DNA from: Rummeliibacillus stabekisii | GTDB taxonomy: Bacteria > Bacillota > Bacilli > Bacillales_A > Planococcaceae | NCBI RefSeq assembly: GCF_007988965.1 | Contig: NZ_BJVD01000007.1 | Coordinates: forward strand, 1 to 64,000 | DNA: 64,000 nucleotides | Direction of reading: 5' to 3' | In this document: positions 1-8,395 of the stretch, one piece after another | Layout: each line of letters begins with the position of its first letter | Numbering within the stretch: the first letter of the stretch is position 1 | Program-made: the position numbers and the translations under genes | Notes under the pieces: model-generated | What the model was told of the DNA's origin: nothing | The model's database searches: none | The model's input: only the letters and a program-made list of their open reading frames with translations

Positions 1-65
1 ATGAAGAAAAAAAGCACTTCAATAGGTTTATTTGGTGATGTCTTTGCAGCCAAATTCCACAATGT

Positions 66-99
66 ACCCCGTAGAGAAATCTATGGGTTTTTCTTTTTT
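66..99 (+). terminator. Rho-independent terminator of a gene upstream of the window
   Basis: ACCC-GTAGA pairs with TCTATGGGT around a GAAA loop, with one bulged C, and is followed by a T-rich run. It separates the riboflavin leader from whatever lies to the left. Confidence 0.6.
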
Positions 100-129
100 C
101 TAAAGCTCATACACAATTTTATATGGTTT

Positions 130-254
130 GTCCTTCGGGGTCGGGTGAAATTCCCAATCGACGGTGATGAAGTAATTCTAAGCCCGTGAGCCTTTTTTAG
201 GCAGGATTTGGTGAGAATCCAAAGCCGACAGTATAGTCTGGATGGGAGAAGGAC
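130..254 (+). promoter_or_regulatory. FMN riboswitch (RFN element)
   Basis: The conserved RFN blocks are present in order: TTCGGGG, GGGTGAAATTCCC, CGGTGATGAAG, AGCCCGTGAGCC, GCAGGATTTGGTGAGAATCC, AAAGCCGACAGTATAGTC and GGATGGGAGAAGG. P1 is a perfect 7-bp stem, GTCCTTC (130-136) with GAAGGAC (248-254). The family binds FMN and turns off riboflavin genes. A terminator hairpin follows and ribD comes next, so control is most likely by transcription termination. Confidence 0.97.
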
Positions 255-340
255 GTATGGTGAGTGGTACCAGCCTTTGGAAGAAAAATACACCTTCCTA
301 GGTTTATTTAGTGCACCCATTTTTACATACAATCTCCTAA

Positions 341-375
341 ACTCCTTAGTTGACAATAGCTAAGGGGTTTTCTAT
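341..375 (+). terminator. FMN-controlled terminator of the rib leader
   Basis: ACTCCTTAG and CTAAGGGGT form a 9-bp stem (one T-G pair) followed by TTTTCT. It lies between the FMN aptamer and ribD and is the expected off-switch when FMN is bound. Confidence 0.85.
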
Positions 376-409
376 TTGTAATGAACTACAGCAGATAGGG
401 AGGAAAGAA

Positions 410-1495
410 ATGACGGATGAATTTTATATGAGCCTTGCTTTAGATTTAGCAGGAACTACTAAGCAGCAAACGTCGCCAAATCCAGCAGTAGGAGCCGTTA
501 TTGTTTTAAATGGCGAAATAGTAGGCCTTGGCGCACATTTAAAGGCGGGGGGCCCGCATGCTGAAATTCATGCCCTACGAATGGCAGGATCACAAGCGAA
601 TGGAAGCACTGTTTATGTAACGCTGGAACCTTGCAGCCATTACGGAAAAACACCTCCTTGCGCTAACGCATTAATTGAAGCAGGTGTAAGTCGTGTAGTC
701 ATCGCTGCACAGGATCCCAATCCATTAGTTGCGGGCAAAGGATTGCAGCTTTTAAGAGATGCTGGGATTGAAGTAACAACAGATATTTTGCTAGAAAGAG
801 CGCAGGCGTTAAATAAAGAATTCTTTGCTTATATTCAACAACGAAAACCGTTTGTTACTTTAAAACAGGCCATCACATTAGACGGTAAAATAGCAGCAAA
901 AAGAGGAATCGGAGAGCAAATTACAAGTGAGGAATCACAGGTGGATGTTCATAAGGATCGCGAAAATCATGATGCCATTTTAGTAGGGATCGGCACGGTA
1001 TGTTCAGACAATCCACGCCTTACCAATCGACTTGGAAATACAAAGAAGCAACCGATTCGAATAATTTTAGACACGCATTTAAGGATTACGCCAGATAGAT
1101 TGGTGATAATGGATAGTTCCGCGCCAACGTGGATTGTAACAGGTTCAAAAGCTTCAGCAGAAAAGATTGCACAGTTAAGCCAGATATCACATGTGGAAAT
1201 TCTGCAGCTTACAAAACCTTTAATTGACATAGAAGAATTATTACTAGAGCTGGGAAAACGCCAGATTATGAAGCTGTATGTAGAAGGCGGCCAAACGGTC
1301 AATGCAAGTTTTTTGAAATCCGGTTCAGTAAATCAATTAATCACATATATAGCGCCTAAAATTGTCGGTGGGACAAATGCTATTCCAATGTTTTCTGACT
1401 TAGGAGTGACACAAATGGAGGATGCTTTGGAACTCGAATTGCAAGAAATCCACAAAATCGGTGAAGATTTGAAAATAGTATCTGTATTGAAATGA
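410..1495 (+). CDS. ribD: Bifunctional pyrimidine deaminase/reductase RibD
   Basis: RibD deaminates and then reduces the pyrimidine intermediate of riboflavin synthesis. The 361-residue protein has an N-terminal zinc deaminase domain with PHAEIH (His50) and PCSHYGKTPPC (Cys75, Cys84), followed by a C-terminal reductase domain starting near residue 145 (KPFVTLK, DGKIA, RENHDAILVG). The start at 410 is preceded by GGGAGGAAAG. An in-frame upstream start at 350 would lie inside the leader terminator and is rejected. It is the first gene of the rib operon, under the FMN riboswitch, and is of normal family length. Confidence 0.96.
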   Translation: MTDEFYMSLALDLAGTTKQQTSPNPAVGAVIVLNGEIVGLGAHLKAGGPHAEIHALRMAGSQANGSTVYVTLEPCSHYGKTPPCANALIEAGVSRVVIAAQDPNPLVAGKGLQLLRDAGIEVTTDILLERAQALNKEFFAYIQQRKPFVTLKQAITLDGKIAAKRGIGEQITSEESQVDVHKDRENHDAILVGIGTVCSDNPRLTNRLGNTKKQPIRIILDTHLRITPDRLVIMDSSAPTWIVTGSKASAEKIAQLSQISHVEILQLTKPLIDIEELLLELGKRQIMKLYVEGGQTVNASFLKSGSVNQLITYIAPKIVGGTNAIPMFSDLGVTQMEDALELELQEIHKIGEDLKIVSVLK

Positions 1496-1496
1496 G

Positions 1497-2144
1497 GTGG
1501 AATTCATTTTTACTGGAATAGTAGAAGATATAGGCAAGGTCAAAGCAATCAAACGTGGTGGCCAAAGTATGCAATTAACAATAGAATCTCGAAAGATAAC
1601 AGATGACATTCATTTAGGTGACAGCATTGCCATTAATGGGGTTTGTTTAACGGTTACCTCTTTTTCGGAAAGTGCCTTTACGGTTGATGTAATGCCGGAG
1701 ACAGTGAAAGGGACGAGTATTCAATCATTGCAATTGGGTCATAGTATCAATTTAGAACGAGCAATGCCGGCAAATGGCCGTTTTGGCGGGCATTTTGTAT
1801 CTGGACATGTGGATGGTACAGGTATTATTTTGCGCAAGCGCAAAGTGGAGAATGCGATATATATTGATATTGGTATTGCAGAGGAGCTCAGAAAATATTG
1901 TATTTTAAAAGGCTCGGTAGCTATTGATGGCATCAGCCTTACTATTTTCGATATTCAGCCACGCCAGCTCACAGTTTCAATCATTCCGCATACTTTAAGT
2001 GAGACAGTGTTAGGCATAAAAAAGGAACAGGATCTTGTCAATATTGAAAATGATTTGCTTGGCAAATACGTGATTCAGCATGCTGAGAGGCAACAAAAAG
2101 AAACACCAATGACGATGGATTTTTTAATGCAAAATGGATTTTAA
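1497..2144 (+). CDS. ribE: Riboflavin synthase alpha subunit RibE
   Basis: RibE dismutates two lumazine molecules to riboflavin. It has two tandem lumazine-binding repeats: FTGIVED at the N-terminus with GVCLTV and GHFVSGHVDGTG, then a second copy with IDGISLTIFD. It follows ribD with no gap. The GTG at 1497 lies inside the only good Shine-Dalgarno sequence (GAGGTGG, 1494-1500). The family's usual N-terminus, M-FTG, aligns to an ATT at 1506, 8 nt after GAGG, so translation may really begin at that ATT. Function is certain; the exact start is not. Confidence 0.93.
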   Translation: MEFIFTGIVEDIGKVKAIKRGGQSMQLTIESRKITDDIHLGDSIAINGVCLTVTSFSESAFTVDVMPETVKGTSIQSLQLGHSINLERAMPANGRFGGHFVSGHVDGTGIILRKRKVENAIYIDIGIAEELRKYCILKGSVAIDGISLTIFDIQPRQLTVSIIPHTLSETVLGIKKEQDLVNIENDLLGKYVIQHAERQQKETPMTMDFLMQNGF

Positions 2145-2162
2145 AAAGAGGCGGTGTTTAAT

Positions 2163-3353
2163 ATGTTTCATTCAATAGAAGAGGCAATACAAGATTTGAA
2201 AAAAGGAAAAATGATTATTGTAGTGGATGATGAAAATCGTGAAAACGAAGGAGATTTACTCGTCCTTGCGGAGTATGCAACACCCGAAAACATCAATTTC
2301 ATGGCTACTTATGGTAGAGGATTAATTTGTACGCCAGTATCACAGGAGCTGGCGGAACACCTTGAACTTTATCCAATGGTTCACAACAATACAGACAATC
2401 ACCAAACAGCCTTTACAGTGAGCATTGACTATAAGGATACAACCACAGGCATTAGTGCATTTGAACGTTCGGAAACCATTATGCAGCTATTAAACAAAGA
2501 TGCAGGTGAGGCTGACTTTCGGCGACCGGGACATGTTTTTCCACTCATTGCTAAAGAGAATGGCGTTCTCGAACGCCAAGGGCATACTGAAGCAGCAATT
2601 GATTTTGCTAGGATTTGCGGCAGTGAACCCGCAGCCGTTATCTGTGAAATTATGAGCGATAATGGTGAAATGTCTAGAGTACCGGAATTACTAGTGTTAG
2701 CTGAAAAATATGATTTAAAAATCGTTACCATTGCAGACCTCATTCGCTATCGTTATATCCATGAAAAACTAGCAAAACGCGAAGCATCTGTGAAAATGCC
2801 TACAACACTTGGTGAATTCCAAATGGTTGGCTATTCAAACAAAATAGATAGCAAAGAGCATATAGCTTTAGTAAAAGGGGAGTTGCGGGAGGAAGATGCT
2901 CCGTTAGTGCGTATTCACTCGGAATGCTTGACGGGAGACGTGTTTCATTCAAAACGGTGCGATTGCGGACCGCAATTGGAGAAGGCGATAGAAAAGATTG
3001 AAGCTGCTGGTACAGGTGTCATTCTTTACATGCATCAAGAAGGAAGAGGGATTGGACTGTTAAATAAACTGAAAGCCTATGAGCTTCAAGAGCAGGGCTT
3101 GGATACAGTGGAAGCAAATGAACAATTGGGCTTTCCAGCTGAAATGCGTGATTATGGACTTTGTGCCCAAATGCTCCGCGACTTGGGTGTAACTAGGGTT
3201 CGCTTAATGACGAACAACCCAGAGAAAGTAGAAGGGCTAAGGAAATATGGAATTGAGATTGTAGAACGAGTAGCGCTTGAAACTGAGGCTGTTGCTGAAA
3301 ATCAATATTATTTACAAACGAAAAAAATAAAAATGAATCATATTCTTGCATAG
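2163..3353 (+). CDS. ribBA: Bifunctional DHBP synthase / GTP cyclohydrolase II RibBA
   Basis: This fusion supplies both precursors of riboflavin: 3,4-dihydroxy-2-butanone-4-phosphate from ribulose-5-phosphate, and the pyrimidine from GTP. The N-terminal half (to about residue 200) carries [11 protein letters not shown] and RPGHVFPL. The C-terminal half carries the zinc-binding HSECLTGD...CDCG and the [10 protein letters not shown] motif. The ATG at 2163 sits 6 nt after GGCGGTG and gives the expected MFHSIEEA start; the in-frame GTG at 2154 overlaps that Shine-Dalgarno and is less likely. It is 396 residues, close to the B. subtilis length. Confidence 0.95.
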   Translation: MFHSIEEAIQDLKKGKMIIVVDDENRENEGDLLVLAEYATPENINFMATYGRGLICTPVSQELAEHLELYPMVHNNTDNHQTAFTVSIDYKDTTTGISAFERSETIMQLLNKDAGEADFRRPGHVFPLIAKENGVLERQGHTEAAIDFARICGSEPAAVICEIMSDNGEMSRVPELLVLAEKYDLKIVTIADLIRYRYIHEKLAKREASVKMPTTLGEFQMVGYSNKIDSKEHIALVKGELREEDAPLVRIHSECLTGDVFHSKRCDCGPQLEKAIEKIEAAGTGVILYMHQEGRGIGLLNKLKAYELQEQGLDTVEANEQLGFPAEMRDYGLCAQMLRDLGVTRVRLMTNNPEKVEGLRKYGIEIVERVALETEAVAENQYYLQTKKIKMNHILA

Positions 3354-3368
3354 GGAGTGTTACAACAC

Positions 3369-3839
3369 ATGGGACAAGTATTAGAAGCACAATTAATAGG
3401 AACTGATTTAAAAATAGGGATTGTTGTAGGTAGATTTAATGAATTTATAAATGCCAAATTGCTAGGTGGAGCAATGGATGGTTTAAAACGCCATGGCGTA
3501 TCTGAAGATGATATAGATGTAGCTTGGGTGCCGGGAGCATTCGAGGTACCATTTATTGCAAAGAAATTGGCGGATACGAAGAAATATGACGCCATTATTG
3601 GTCTAGGTACGGTGATTAGAGGCTCCACATCTCATTATGATTATGTTTGCAATGAAGCGGCTAAAGGAATTGCAAATGTTGGATTAACTACTGGAGTGCC
3701 GGTTATCTTTGGTATTGTTACAACGGAAAACATCGAACAAGCAATCGAACGTTCTGGAACTAAATCAGGAAATAAAGGATATGATGCAGCTGTTTCTGCG
3801 ATTGAAATGGCTAATTTAAATAGTTTGATTGGAGAATAA
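3369..3839 (+). CDS. ribH: 6,7-dimethyl-8-ribityllumazine synthase RibH
   Basis: RibH condenses the DHBP and pyrimidine products into lumazine and forms an icosahedral capsid in Bacillus. The 156-residue protein has the family landmarks [34 protein letters not shown] and [15 protein letters not shown]. The ATG at 3369 is preceded by AGGGAGTG; an in-frame GTG at 3357 overlaps that site. It is the last gene of the rib operon and is followed by a strong terminator. No ribT-like acetyltransferase follows, unlike B. subtilis. Confidence 0.96.
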   Translation: MGQVLEAQLIGTDLKIGIVVGRFNEFINAKLLGGAMDGLKRHGVSEDDIDVAWVPGAFEVPFIAKKLADTKKYDAIIGLGTVIRGSTSHYDYVCNEAAKGIANVGLTTGVPVIFGIVTTENIEQAIERSGTKSGNKGYDAAVSAIEMANLNSLIGE

Positions 3840-3856
3840 GCAATTATAAATGGTAT

Positions 3857-3891
3857 GAGGCTTAGCATTTTAGCTAAGCCTCTTATTTTAT
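3857..3891 (+). terminator. Terminator of the riboflavin operon
   Basis: GAGGCTTAGC and GCTAAGCCTC form a perfect 10-bp stem with an ATTTTA loop, followed by TTATTTTATT. Confidence 0.9.
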
Positions 3892-3907
3892 TGGAAAAAA
3901 TCAGGAT

Positions 3908-3933
3908 GTTTAATGTGAGGGAAGTACGGGAAT
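3908..3933 (+). promoter_or_regulatory. Sigma-B-type promoter for the opine-dehydrogenase-like gene
   Basis: GTTTAA (3908-3913), 14 nt, GGGAAT (3928-3933). This fits the B. subtilis sigma-B consensus (GTTTAA, 12-15 nt, GGGWAW). The predicted transcript starts near 3941, about 80 nt before the gene at 4020. It is a sequence match only. Confidence 0.6.
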
Positions 3934-4019
3934 AGAAACATGAAAATGAAAAAATATGATGATTAATTTTAAATAGAAAAAACATGAAAACGCTATCATA
4001 GAAAGGGAGACTGTTATTT

Positions 4020-5144
4020 ATGAAAATTACAATCGTTGGTTCTGGGCATGGAGGATCTGCTGCAGCAGCAGCGATGGCACAGGCAGGGCATGAGGTCAGC
4101 ATGCTAAAACTAAGCAACCGACCAGATCAGCATTTTGAAAAGCTAAAAGAAACAAAAGAAATCAAGTTAGAAGGCATCGAAGGCAATGGTACATATCAGC
4201 TAGCAAATGTAACAAATAACCCTGCAGCGGCTATTCCTGAAGCGGATATCATTTTAATTTATTACGTTTCGAATTACCACGAGAATTTAGCTAAGGCGCT
4301 TGCCCCTTATCTCCATGCTGAGCAAACGGTTTATATTTGCCCAGGGTATTTAGGTAGTTTACTCTTTAAGAGAGAAATGGAACGAATCGGACGAATTCAA
4401 GAGGCCCCATTATTTGTAGAAGGCGAAACACTTCCGTATAGCTGCCGTATTACATCCCCGGGTGCAGTAACTATTTATTCTAAGAACTATGGACACCCAA
4501 TAGCAGCATTGCCGGCGAACCGTATTGAAGAGGCATGCAGAATATTAGAACCAGTACTGGACAACCCTATACCACGCGACCATATAGTAGAAGTCGCTCT
4601 CCACAATCCGAATCTCATCATGCATACTGTAGGGATTGCAATGAATGCTGCATATATTGAAAATTCAAATGGAACTTTCTCTATGTATACAGAAGGTTTT
4701 ACCCCATCTATTTGGAAAGTGGCTAATGAACTGGATTGCGAAAAAATGGCGGTCTTAAGAAAAATCGGTTCATCTCCTCTTTCTTATATCGATGAATTTA
4801 AAGTGCGGACTTTTACAGATCCAGAAAAATACTCTGAAAAAGAAGCGTTCGCAATCTACGCAGACAGCGTAAGCGATTTGCATACGGATAAAGTTGAAAA
4901 TCGGTATATTACGGAGGATGTACCAATGGGTCTTGGCTTACTTTATTCGCTTGGTAGAGAGCTTGGTGTTCCGACACCTGTTGCAAATTCCATTATGACA
5001 TTGTCTGGCATTATGACAGATTCTGATTACTATAAACAGGCCCGTACGGTAAAAAGTCTTGGCTTCAAAGATGCAAGCGAGCTAATGAACGAAGTGGGCA
5101 ACAAAGAAGATAAAATCTTTTTACAAACAGCACGTCAAAAGTAA
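4020..5144 (+). CDS. Opine/octopine dehydrogenase family protein
   Basis: The 374-residue protein begins with a Rossmann nucleotide-binding motif (ITIVGSGHGGSAAA) and has the two-domain layout of the NAD/NADP octopine/nopaline dehydrogenase family. The C-terminal part, with HNPNLIMHTVG and DVPMGLGLLYSLG, resembles the family's catalytic domain. Such enzymes reductively join an amino acid to a keto acid, or oxidise such opines. The substrate here cannot be told, and no metallophore biosynthesis or transport genes lie beside it. It is a single-gene unit with GGGAG upstream of the ATG, a sigma-B-like promoter in front and a terminator behind, so a stress role is inferred. Confidence 0.82.
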   Translation: MKITIVGSGHGGSAAAAAMAQAGHEVSMLKLSNRPDQHFEKLKETKEIKLEGIEGNGTYQLANVTNNPAAAIPEADIILIYYVSNYHENLAKALAPYLHAEQTVYICPGYLGSLLFKREMERIGRIQEAPLFVEGETLPYSCRITSPGAVTIYSKNYGHPIAALPANRIEEACRILEPVLDNPIPRDHIVEVALHNPNLIMHTVGIAMNAAYIENSNGTFSMYTEGFTPSIWKVANELDCEKMAVLRKIGSSPLSYIDEFKVRTFTDPEKYSEKEAFAIYADSVSDLHTDKVENRYITEDVPMGLGLLYSLGRELGVPTPVANSIMTLSGIMTDSDYYKQARTVKSLGFKDASELMNEVGNKEDKIFLQTARQK

Positions 5145-5151
5145 AATAAGT

Positions 5152-5198
5152 AAAACACGTGTATGGCTGGAGAAGTTGCAGCATACCGTGTTTTTTAT
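5152..5198 (+). terminator. Terminator after the opine dehydrogenase gene
   Basis: AAAACACG-GTATG-CTG pairs with CAG-CATAC-CGTGTTTT, with two small bulges, and is followed by TTTTTATTT. Confidence 0.85.
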
Positions 5199-5257
5199 TT
5201 GGTTTTAAAGGGAAGAAGTTGGAAGCACTTTTTTATTTTTAGGATAAAGAGTTATTG

Positions 5258-5286
5258 TTGACATACTTTTTAGATGGTGTTATAAA
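5258..5286 (+). promoter_or_regulatory. Sigma-A promoter of the marR-emrAB operon
   Basis: TTGACA (5258-5263), 17 nt, TATAAA (5281-5286). This is near-consensus and the predicted start is about 5293. Confidence 0.85.
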
Positions 5287-5296
5287 TGTATAGTCT

Positions 5297-5314
5297 TATT
5301 TCGTATGCGAAATA
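5297..5314 (+). promoter_or_regulatory. Probable MarR operator
   Basis: TATTTCG-TATG-CGAAATA has perfect 7-bp arms and begins only a few bases after the predicted transcription start, 37 nt before the marR ATG. MarR-family dimers bind such palindromes, so autorepression of the efflux operon is the natural inference. Confidence 0.7.
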
Positions 5315-5350
5315 TACGGAAGCGAATTAAATGTAAGCAAGGGGGAAGAA

Positions 5351-5785
5351 ATGAAGAACGTCTTTAATAATGAGATTATCAATTCTTTCTATAGTATCTA
5401 CATGCAGGAAAGAAAAATTTTACAAAGTGACGCAGAGAGAGTGGGTCTGACTGTTGTCCAGTTGAGAGCTCTTTATAAGATATCCGTTCGTCCGAATGTG
5501 CGATTGGCGGAACTTGCTGAGCGAATGAAATCGACGAACAGTACGATTAGTAGTGTGATTGATCGGTTAGTAGATAAGGAGCTTGTAGAACGGAAAACAT
5601 CCGAGAACGACCGCCGGGCTATAACCATTTGCCTTACTATAAAGGGTGAGGAGAAATTGAGAGAATTTCAGGAGAGTAAATCGGAGACGGTTCAAAAGCT
5701 CCAAAGAATTAACGATTTGCCTGCGGAGGATATAAAACGTTTGTTAGAAATTCACCAAAAGATATTAAGTATTTTAAAGGATTAA
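5351..5785 (+). CDS. MarR-family transcriptional repressor
   Basis: The 144-residue winged-helix protein has the MarR core: LTVVQLRALY, the recognition region LAERMKSTNSTISSVIDRLV, and the wing ERKTSENDRRAITICLT with the conserved DxR. It probably represses its own operon, which continues into the emrA-like and emrB-like efflux genes 20 nt downstream. A strong promoter and an 18-bp palindrome lie immediately upstream. GGGGGAAG precedes the ATG. The inducing ligand is unknown. Confidence 0.92.
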   Translation: MKNVFNNEIINSFYSIYMQERKILQSDAERVGLTVVQLRALYKISVRPNVRLAELAERMKSTNSTISSVIDRLVDKELVERKTSENDRRAITICLTIKGEEKLREFQESKSETVQKLQRINDLPAEDIKRLLEIHQKILSILKD

Positions 5786-5804
5786 TGAAGGAGGAAGTTT
5801 TTTT

Positions 5805-6455
5805 ATGAAGGCCAAACGCATGATTTTATTAAATGTGATTTTGCTTATAGTCTTAGTTGGAGGTGGGTTTGTAGGCTATTATTATTTCAATCAATCTATG
5901 AACTATATCTCTACAGATAATGCACAAATCGCAGGTCAACAAGTAAATATCGGAGCACCAGGCAATGGCAAATTGGTAAGATGGGATGGCAAGGTTGGAG
6001 ATACATTTAGCAAAAACGATACAATCGGTACAGTTGATATGCAAGGTGCTGACGGGAAATCTGTTAACATGCCAATCAAAGCTCCACAAGATGGCACAGT
6101 CGTGCAAAGCAATGCTGTAGAAAATGCAATGGTTGCTGCTGGCACACCTCTTGCTATCAGCTATGATTTAGATCATTTATGGGTTACTGCAAACATTGAA
6201 GAAACAGATCTAGATAGTATTAAAAAAGGTCAAGACGTAGACATTACAGTCGACGCATTCCCTAACACAACATTAAGCGGTAAAGTACAAAAAATCGGTT
6301 TAGCAACAGCCGGCACATTCTCATTGCTGCCATCAAACAATTCATCAGGCAATTACACAAAAGAAACACAAGTAATTCCTGTGAAAATCTCAATCGATAG
6401 TTACGGAGTAAAATTAGTTCCTGGAATGAATGTAACCGTGCGAATTCATAAGTAG
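5805..6455 (+). CDS. EmrA/HlyD-like efflux adaptor subunit
   Basis: The 216-residue protein has one N-terminal membrane anchor (residues 6-28), followed by a biotinyl-lipoyl-like domain starting DNAQIAGQQVNIGAPGNG and a beta-barrel with DLDHLWVTANIEETD and PGMNVTVRI. It is a short version of the EmrA family and lacks the long coiled coil of Gram-negative adaptors, as expected without an outer membrane. It lies between marR and an emrB-like transporter with 8-20 nt gaps and presumably works with that transporter. Confidence 0.88.
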   Translation: MKAKRMILLNVILLIVLVGGGFVGYYYFNQSMNYISTDNAQIAGQQVNIGAPGNGKLVRWDGKVGDTFSKNDTIGTVDMQGADGKSVNMPIKAPQDGTVVQSNAVENAMVAAGTPLAISYDLDHLWVTANIEETDLDSIKKGQDVDITVDAFPNTTLSGKVQKIGLATAGTFSLLPSNNSSGNYTKETQVIPVKISIDSYGVKLVPGMNVTVRIHK

Positions 6456-6463
6456 GTGATAGC

Positions 6464-8287
6464 ATGTCAATTTATATCATTGGTTATATTCTCATATCCG
6501 TCATTCTGCTGATTGTTGTGAACTTTATGGTAAGAAGACAAAAGAATAGTAACACAAAAGATGAAAAAGTGACGCAAGGAACAATGGCTAACAAGAATCA
6601 AAAGATGGATTCTAAAAAGCCAGTAGAAGTACAAGAGTTTAACAATGCTGCTCCTCAGCCAGTACAGGAGGAAGAGCATGCAGAAGAAATACAAGAACCT
6701 AAAAAAGAAGAGGCTACGGAGGAAGTGCCGCCTGTAAGAGAAGAGGCTAAAACTCCGCCTGCTAAAGTCATAGACAATAAGGGTAAATTACTCGTTACGA
6801 TGATGATTGGTGCATTCGTTGCTATATTGAACCAAACATTATTAAATGTAGCCATCCCGCACATTATGAATGATTTAAGTGTATCTGCAAGTACTGTGCA
6901 ATGGTTATCAACAGGCTACATGCTGACGAATGGGGTTTTCATTCCGATTACTGCGTTCCTTATCACAAGGCTGGGGACCAGAAAACTATTTATATCGGCC
7001 ATTACGTCATTTACAATCGGCTCGATTATTTGCTCGCTTTCCACAACATTTTCACTATTAATGCTCGGAAGGGTTGTGCAAGCGGCGGGTGCCGGCGTTA
7101 TCATGCCTTTGCTTATGACCGTATTCCTTACCATCTTCCCGCCTGAAAAACGCGGAGCGGCGATGGGACTATTCGGTGTTGCAATTTTATTCGCACCAGC
7201 AATTGGGCCAACATTATCCGGTTGGTTAATTGGCCATTATTCTTGGCGCGTACTATTTGATATCGTTATTCCAGTCGGTATAGTTGCAATTCTAATGGCA
7301 CTTAAATGGATGGTTGATGTTGTAGAAATCACCAAACCAAAATTTGATACATTCGGTTTTATCTTTTCAACAATCGGTTTTGGCTTCCTGCTTTATGGCT
7401 TTAGTGAAGCAGGTAACAATGGCTGGGACAGTAAAGTTGTATTGATTTCATTAGCCATTGGTATCATCGGCTTAATTGCCTTTGCTTGGCGTGAATTAAC
7501 AGTAGAACAGCCAATGCTGGATTTAAGAGTATTTAAATATGATATTTTCACGCTAACAACAATTATTAGTATGATTATAAATATGGCAATGTTCGCAGCC
7601 ATGCTCTTGCTACCTATTTACTTGCAAAACATCCGCGGTTTCTCAGCGCTGGATTCTGGCTTGCTCATGCTGCCTGGCGCGATTGTCATGGCGATTATGC
7701 TACCAATCTCAGGGAAACTATTCGATAAAATGGGAGCAAGATGGTTGGCAGTCATTGGATTGGTTATAACAGTAGTCACTACTTATCAATTCTCTAAACT
7801 ATCAATGACTACTTCCTATAGCTATATCATGCTACTTTATGTAATGCGTATGTTTGGTATGTCGTTCTTGTCCATGACCGTATCAACAGAAGGGATGAAT
7901 CAGCTACCTCAACATTTGGTGGGCCACGGGACATCTGCTTCCAATACAGCTAGAACCGTTGCGGGAAGTATCGGTACCGCCTTTTTAGTCACAGTCATGA
8001 CAACGAGAAGTAATTTCCATACAGCAAATTACGGAAATGTCATCTCAAGCGACAATCCATATTTAACAAATCAGTTGCACAGTTTAGGTAGTACATTCTC
8101 AGCGATGGCTGGACTTCCTGCACAAGGAGGCCAAGTGTTGGCGACTAGTTCAATTTACGGGCAAGCTGTCAAACACGCGACAGTCAGTGGAATCAACGAT
8201 GCCTTTATTGTTGCGACAGGCATTGCGGCTGTGGCATTAGTTTTAGCTTTCTTTATTAAAAGAGCTAAACCAAATGCAAAAGATTAA
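6464..8287 (+). CDS. DHA2-family MFS drug efflux transporter (EmrB-like) with an N-terminal membrane-anchored extension
   Basis: A 14-helix DHA2 proton-antiport transporter occupies about residues 105-605. Visible signatures are LNQTLLNVAIPHI in the first helix, WLSTGYMLTNGVF, GRVVQAAGAGVIMPL and APAIGPTLSGWLIG (motif C). At 607 residues it is about 100 longer than usual EmrB proteins. The surplus is N-terminal: an extra helix (residues 2-22), then a charged Glu/Lys/Pro/Gln-rich linker to about 100. The start is fixed by AGTAGGTGAT just upstream of 6464. It is the third gene of the MarR operon and its substrates are unknown. Confidence 0.9.
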   Translation: MSIYIIGYILISVILLIVVNFMVRRQKNSNTKDEKVTQGTMANKNQKMDSKKPVEVQEFNNAAPQPVQEEEHAEEIQEPKKEEATEEVPPVREEAKTPPAKVIDNKGKLLVTMMIGAFVAILNQTLLNVAIPHIMNDLSVSASTVQWLSTGYMLTNGVFIPITAFLITRLGTRKLFISAITSFTIGSIICSLSTTFSLLMLGRVVQAAGAGVIMPLLMTVFLTIFPPEKRGAAMGLFGVAILFAPAIGPTLSGWLIGHYSWRVLFDIVIPVGIVAILMALKWMVDVVEITKPKFDTFGFIFSTIGFGFLLYGFSEAGNNGWDSKVVLISLAIGIIGLIAFAWRELTVEQPMLDLRVFKYDIFTLTTIISMIINMAMFAAMLLLPIYLQNIRGFSALDSGLLMLPGAIVMAIMLPISGKLFDKMGARWLAVIGLVITVVTTYQFSKLSMTTSYSYIMLLYVMRMFGMSFLSMTVSTEGMNQLPQHLVGHGTSASNTARTVAGSIGTAFLVTVMTTRSNFHTANYGNVISSDNPYLTNQLHSLGSTFSAMAGLPAQGGQVLATSSIYGQAVKHATVSGINDAFIVATGIAAVALVLAFFIKRAKPNAKD

Positions 8288-8294
8288 TCTGTTT

Positions 8295-8332
8295 AATAGG
8301 CTGGATCCTTATTGGATTCAGCCTATTTTTTT
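8295..8332 (+). terminator. Terminator of the marR-emrAB operon
   Basis: AATAGGCTG-G-ATCC pairs with GGAT-T-CAGCCTATT (14 bp, one G-T) and is followed by seven T. Confidence 0.92.
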
Positions 8333-8395
8333 GAGAAATTGAGTATAATAGAATGTGAAAAATGATTATGTACCAATGAGGATGAGAATTTATAA

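Noticed and set aside
1-189. 62-codon frame starting at base 1
   Set aside because: It runs through a terminator hairpin and into the FMN riboswitch, has no upstream context, and its composition is not protein-like.
350-409. Longer N-terminus for RibD
   Set aside because: The extra 20 codons lie in the leader terminator; the ATG at 410 has the ribosome site and the family N-terminus.
4020-5144. Staphylopine-type metallophore locus
   Set aside because: The dehydrogenase fold fits, but no nicotianamine-synthase-like, racemase or metallophore transport genes lie next to it.
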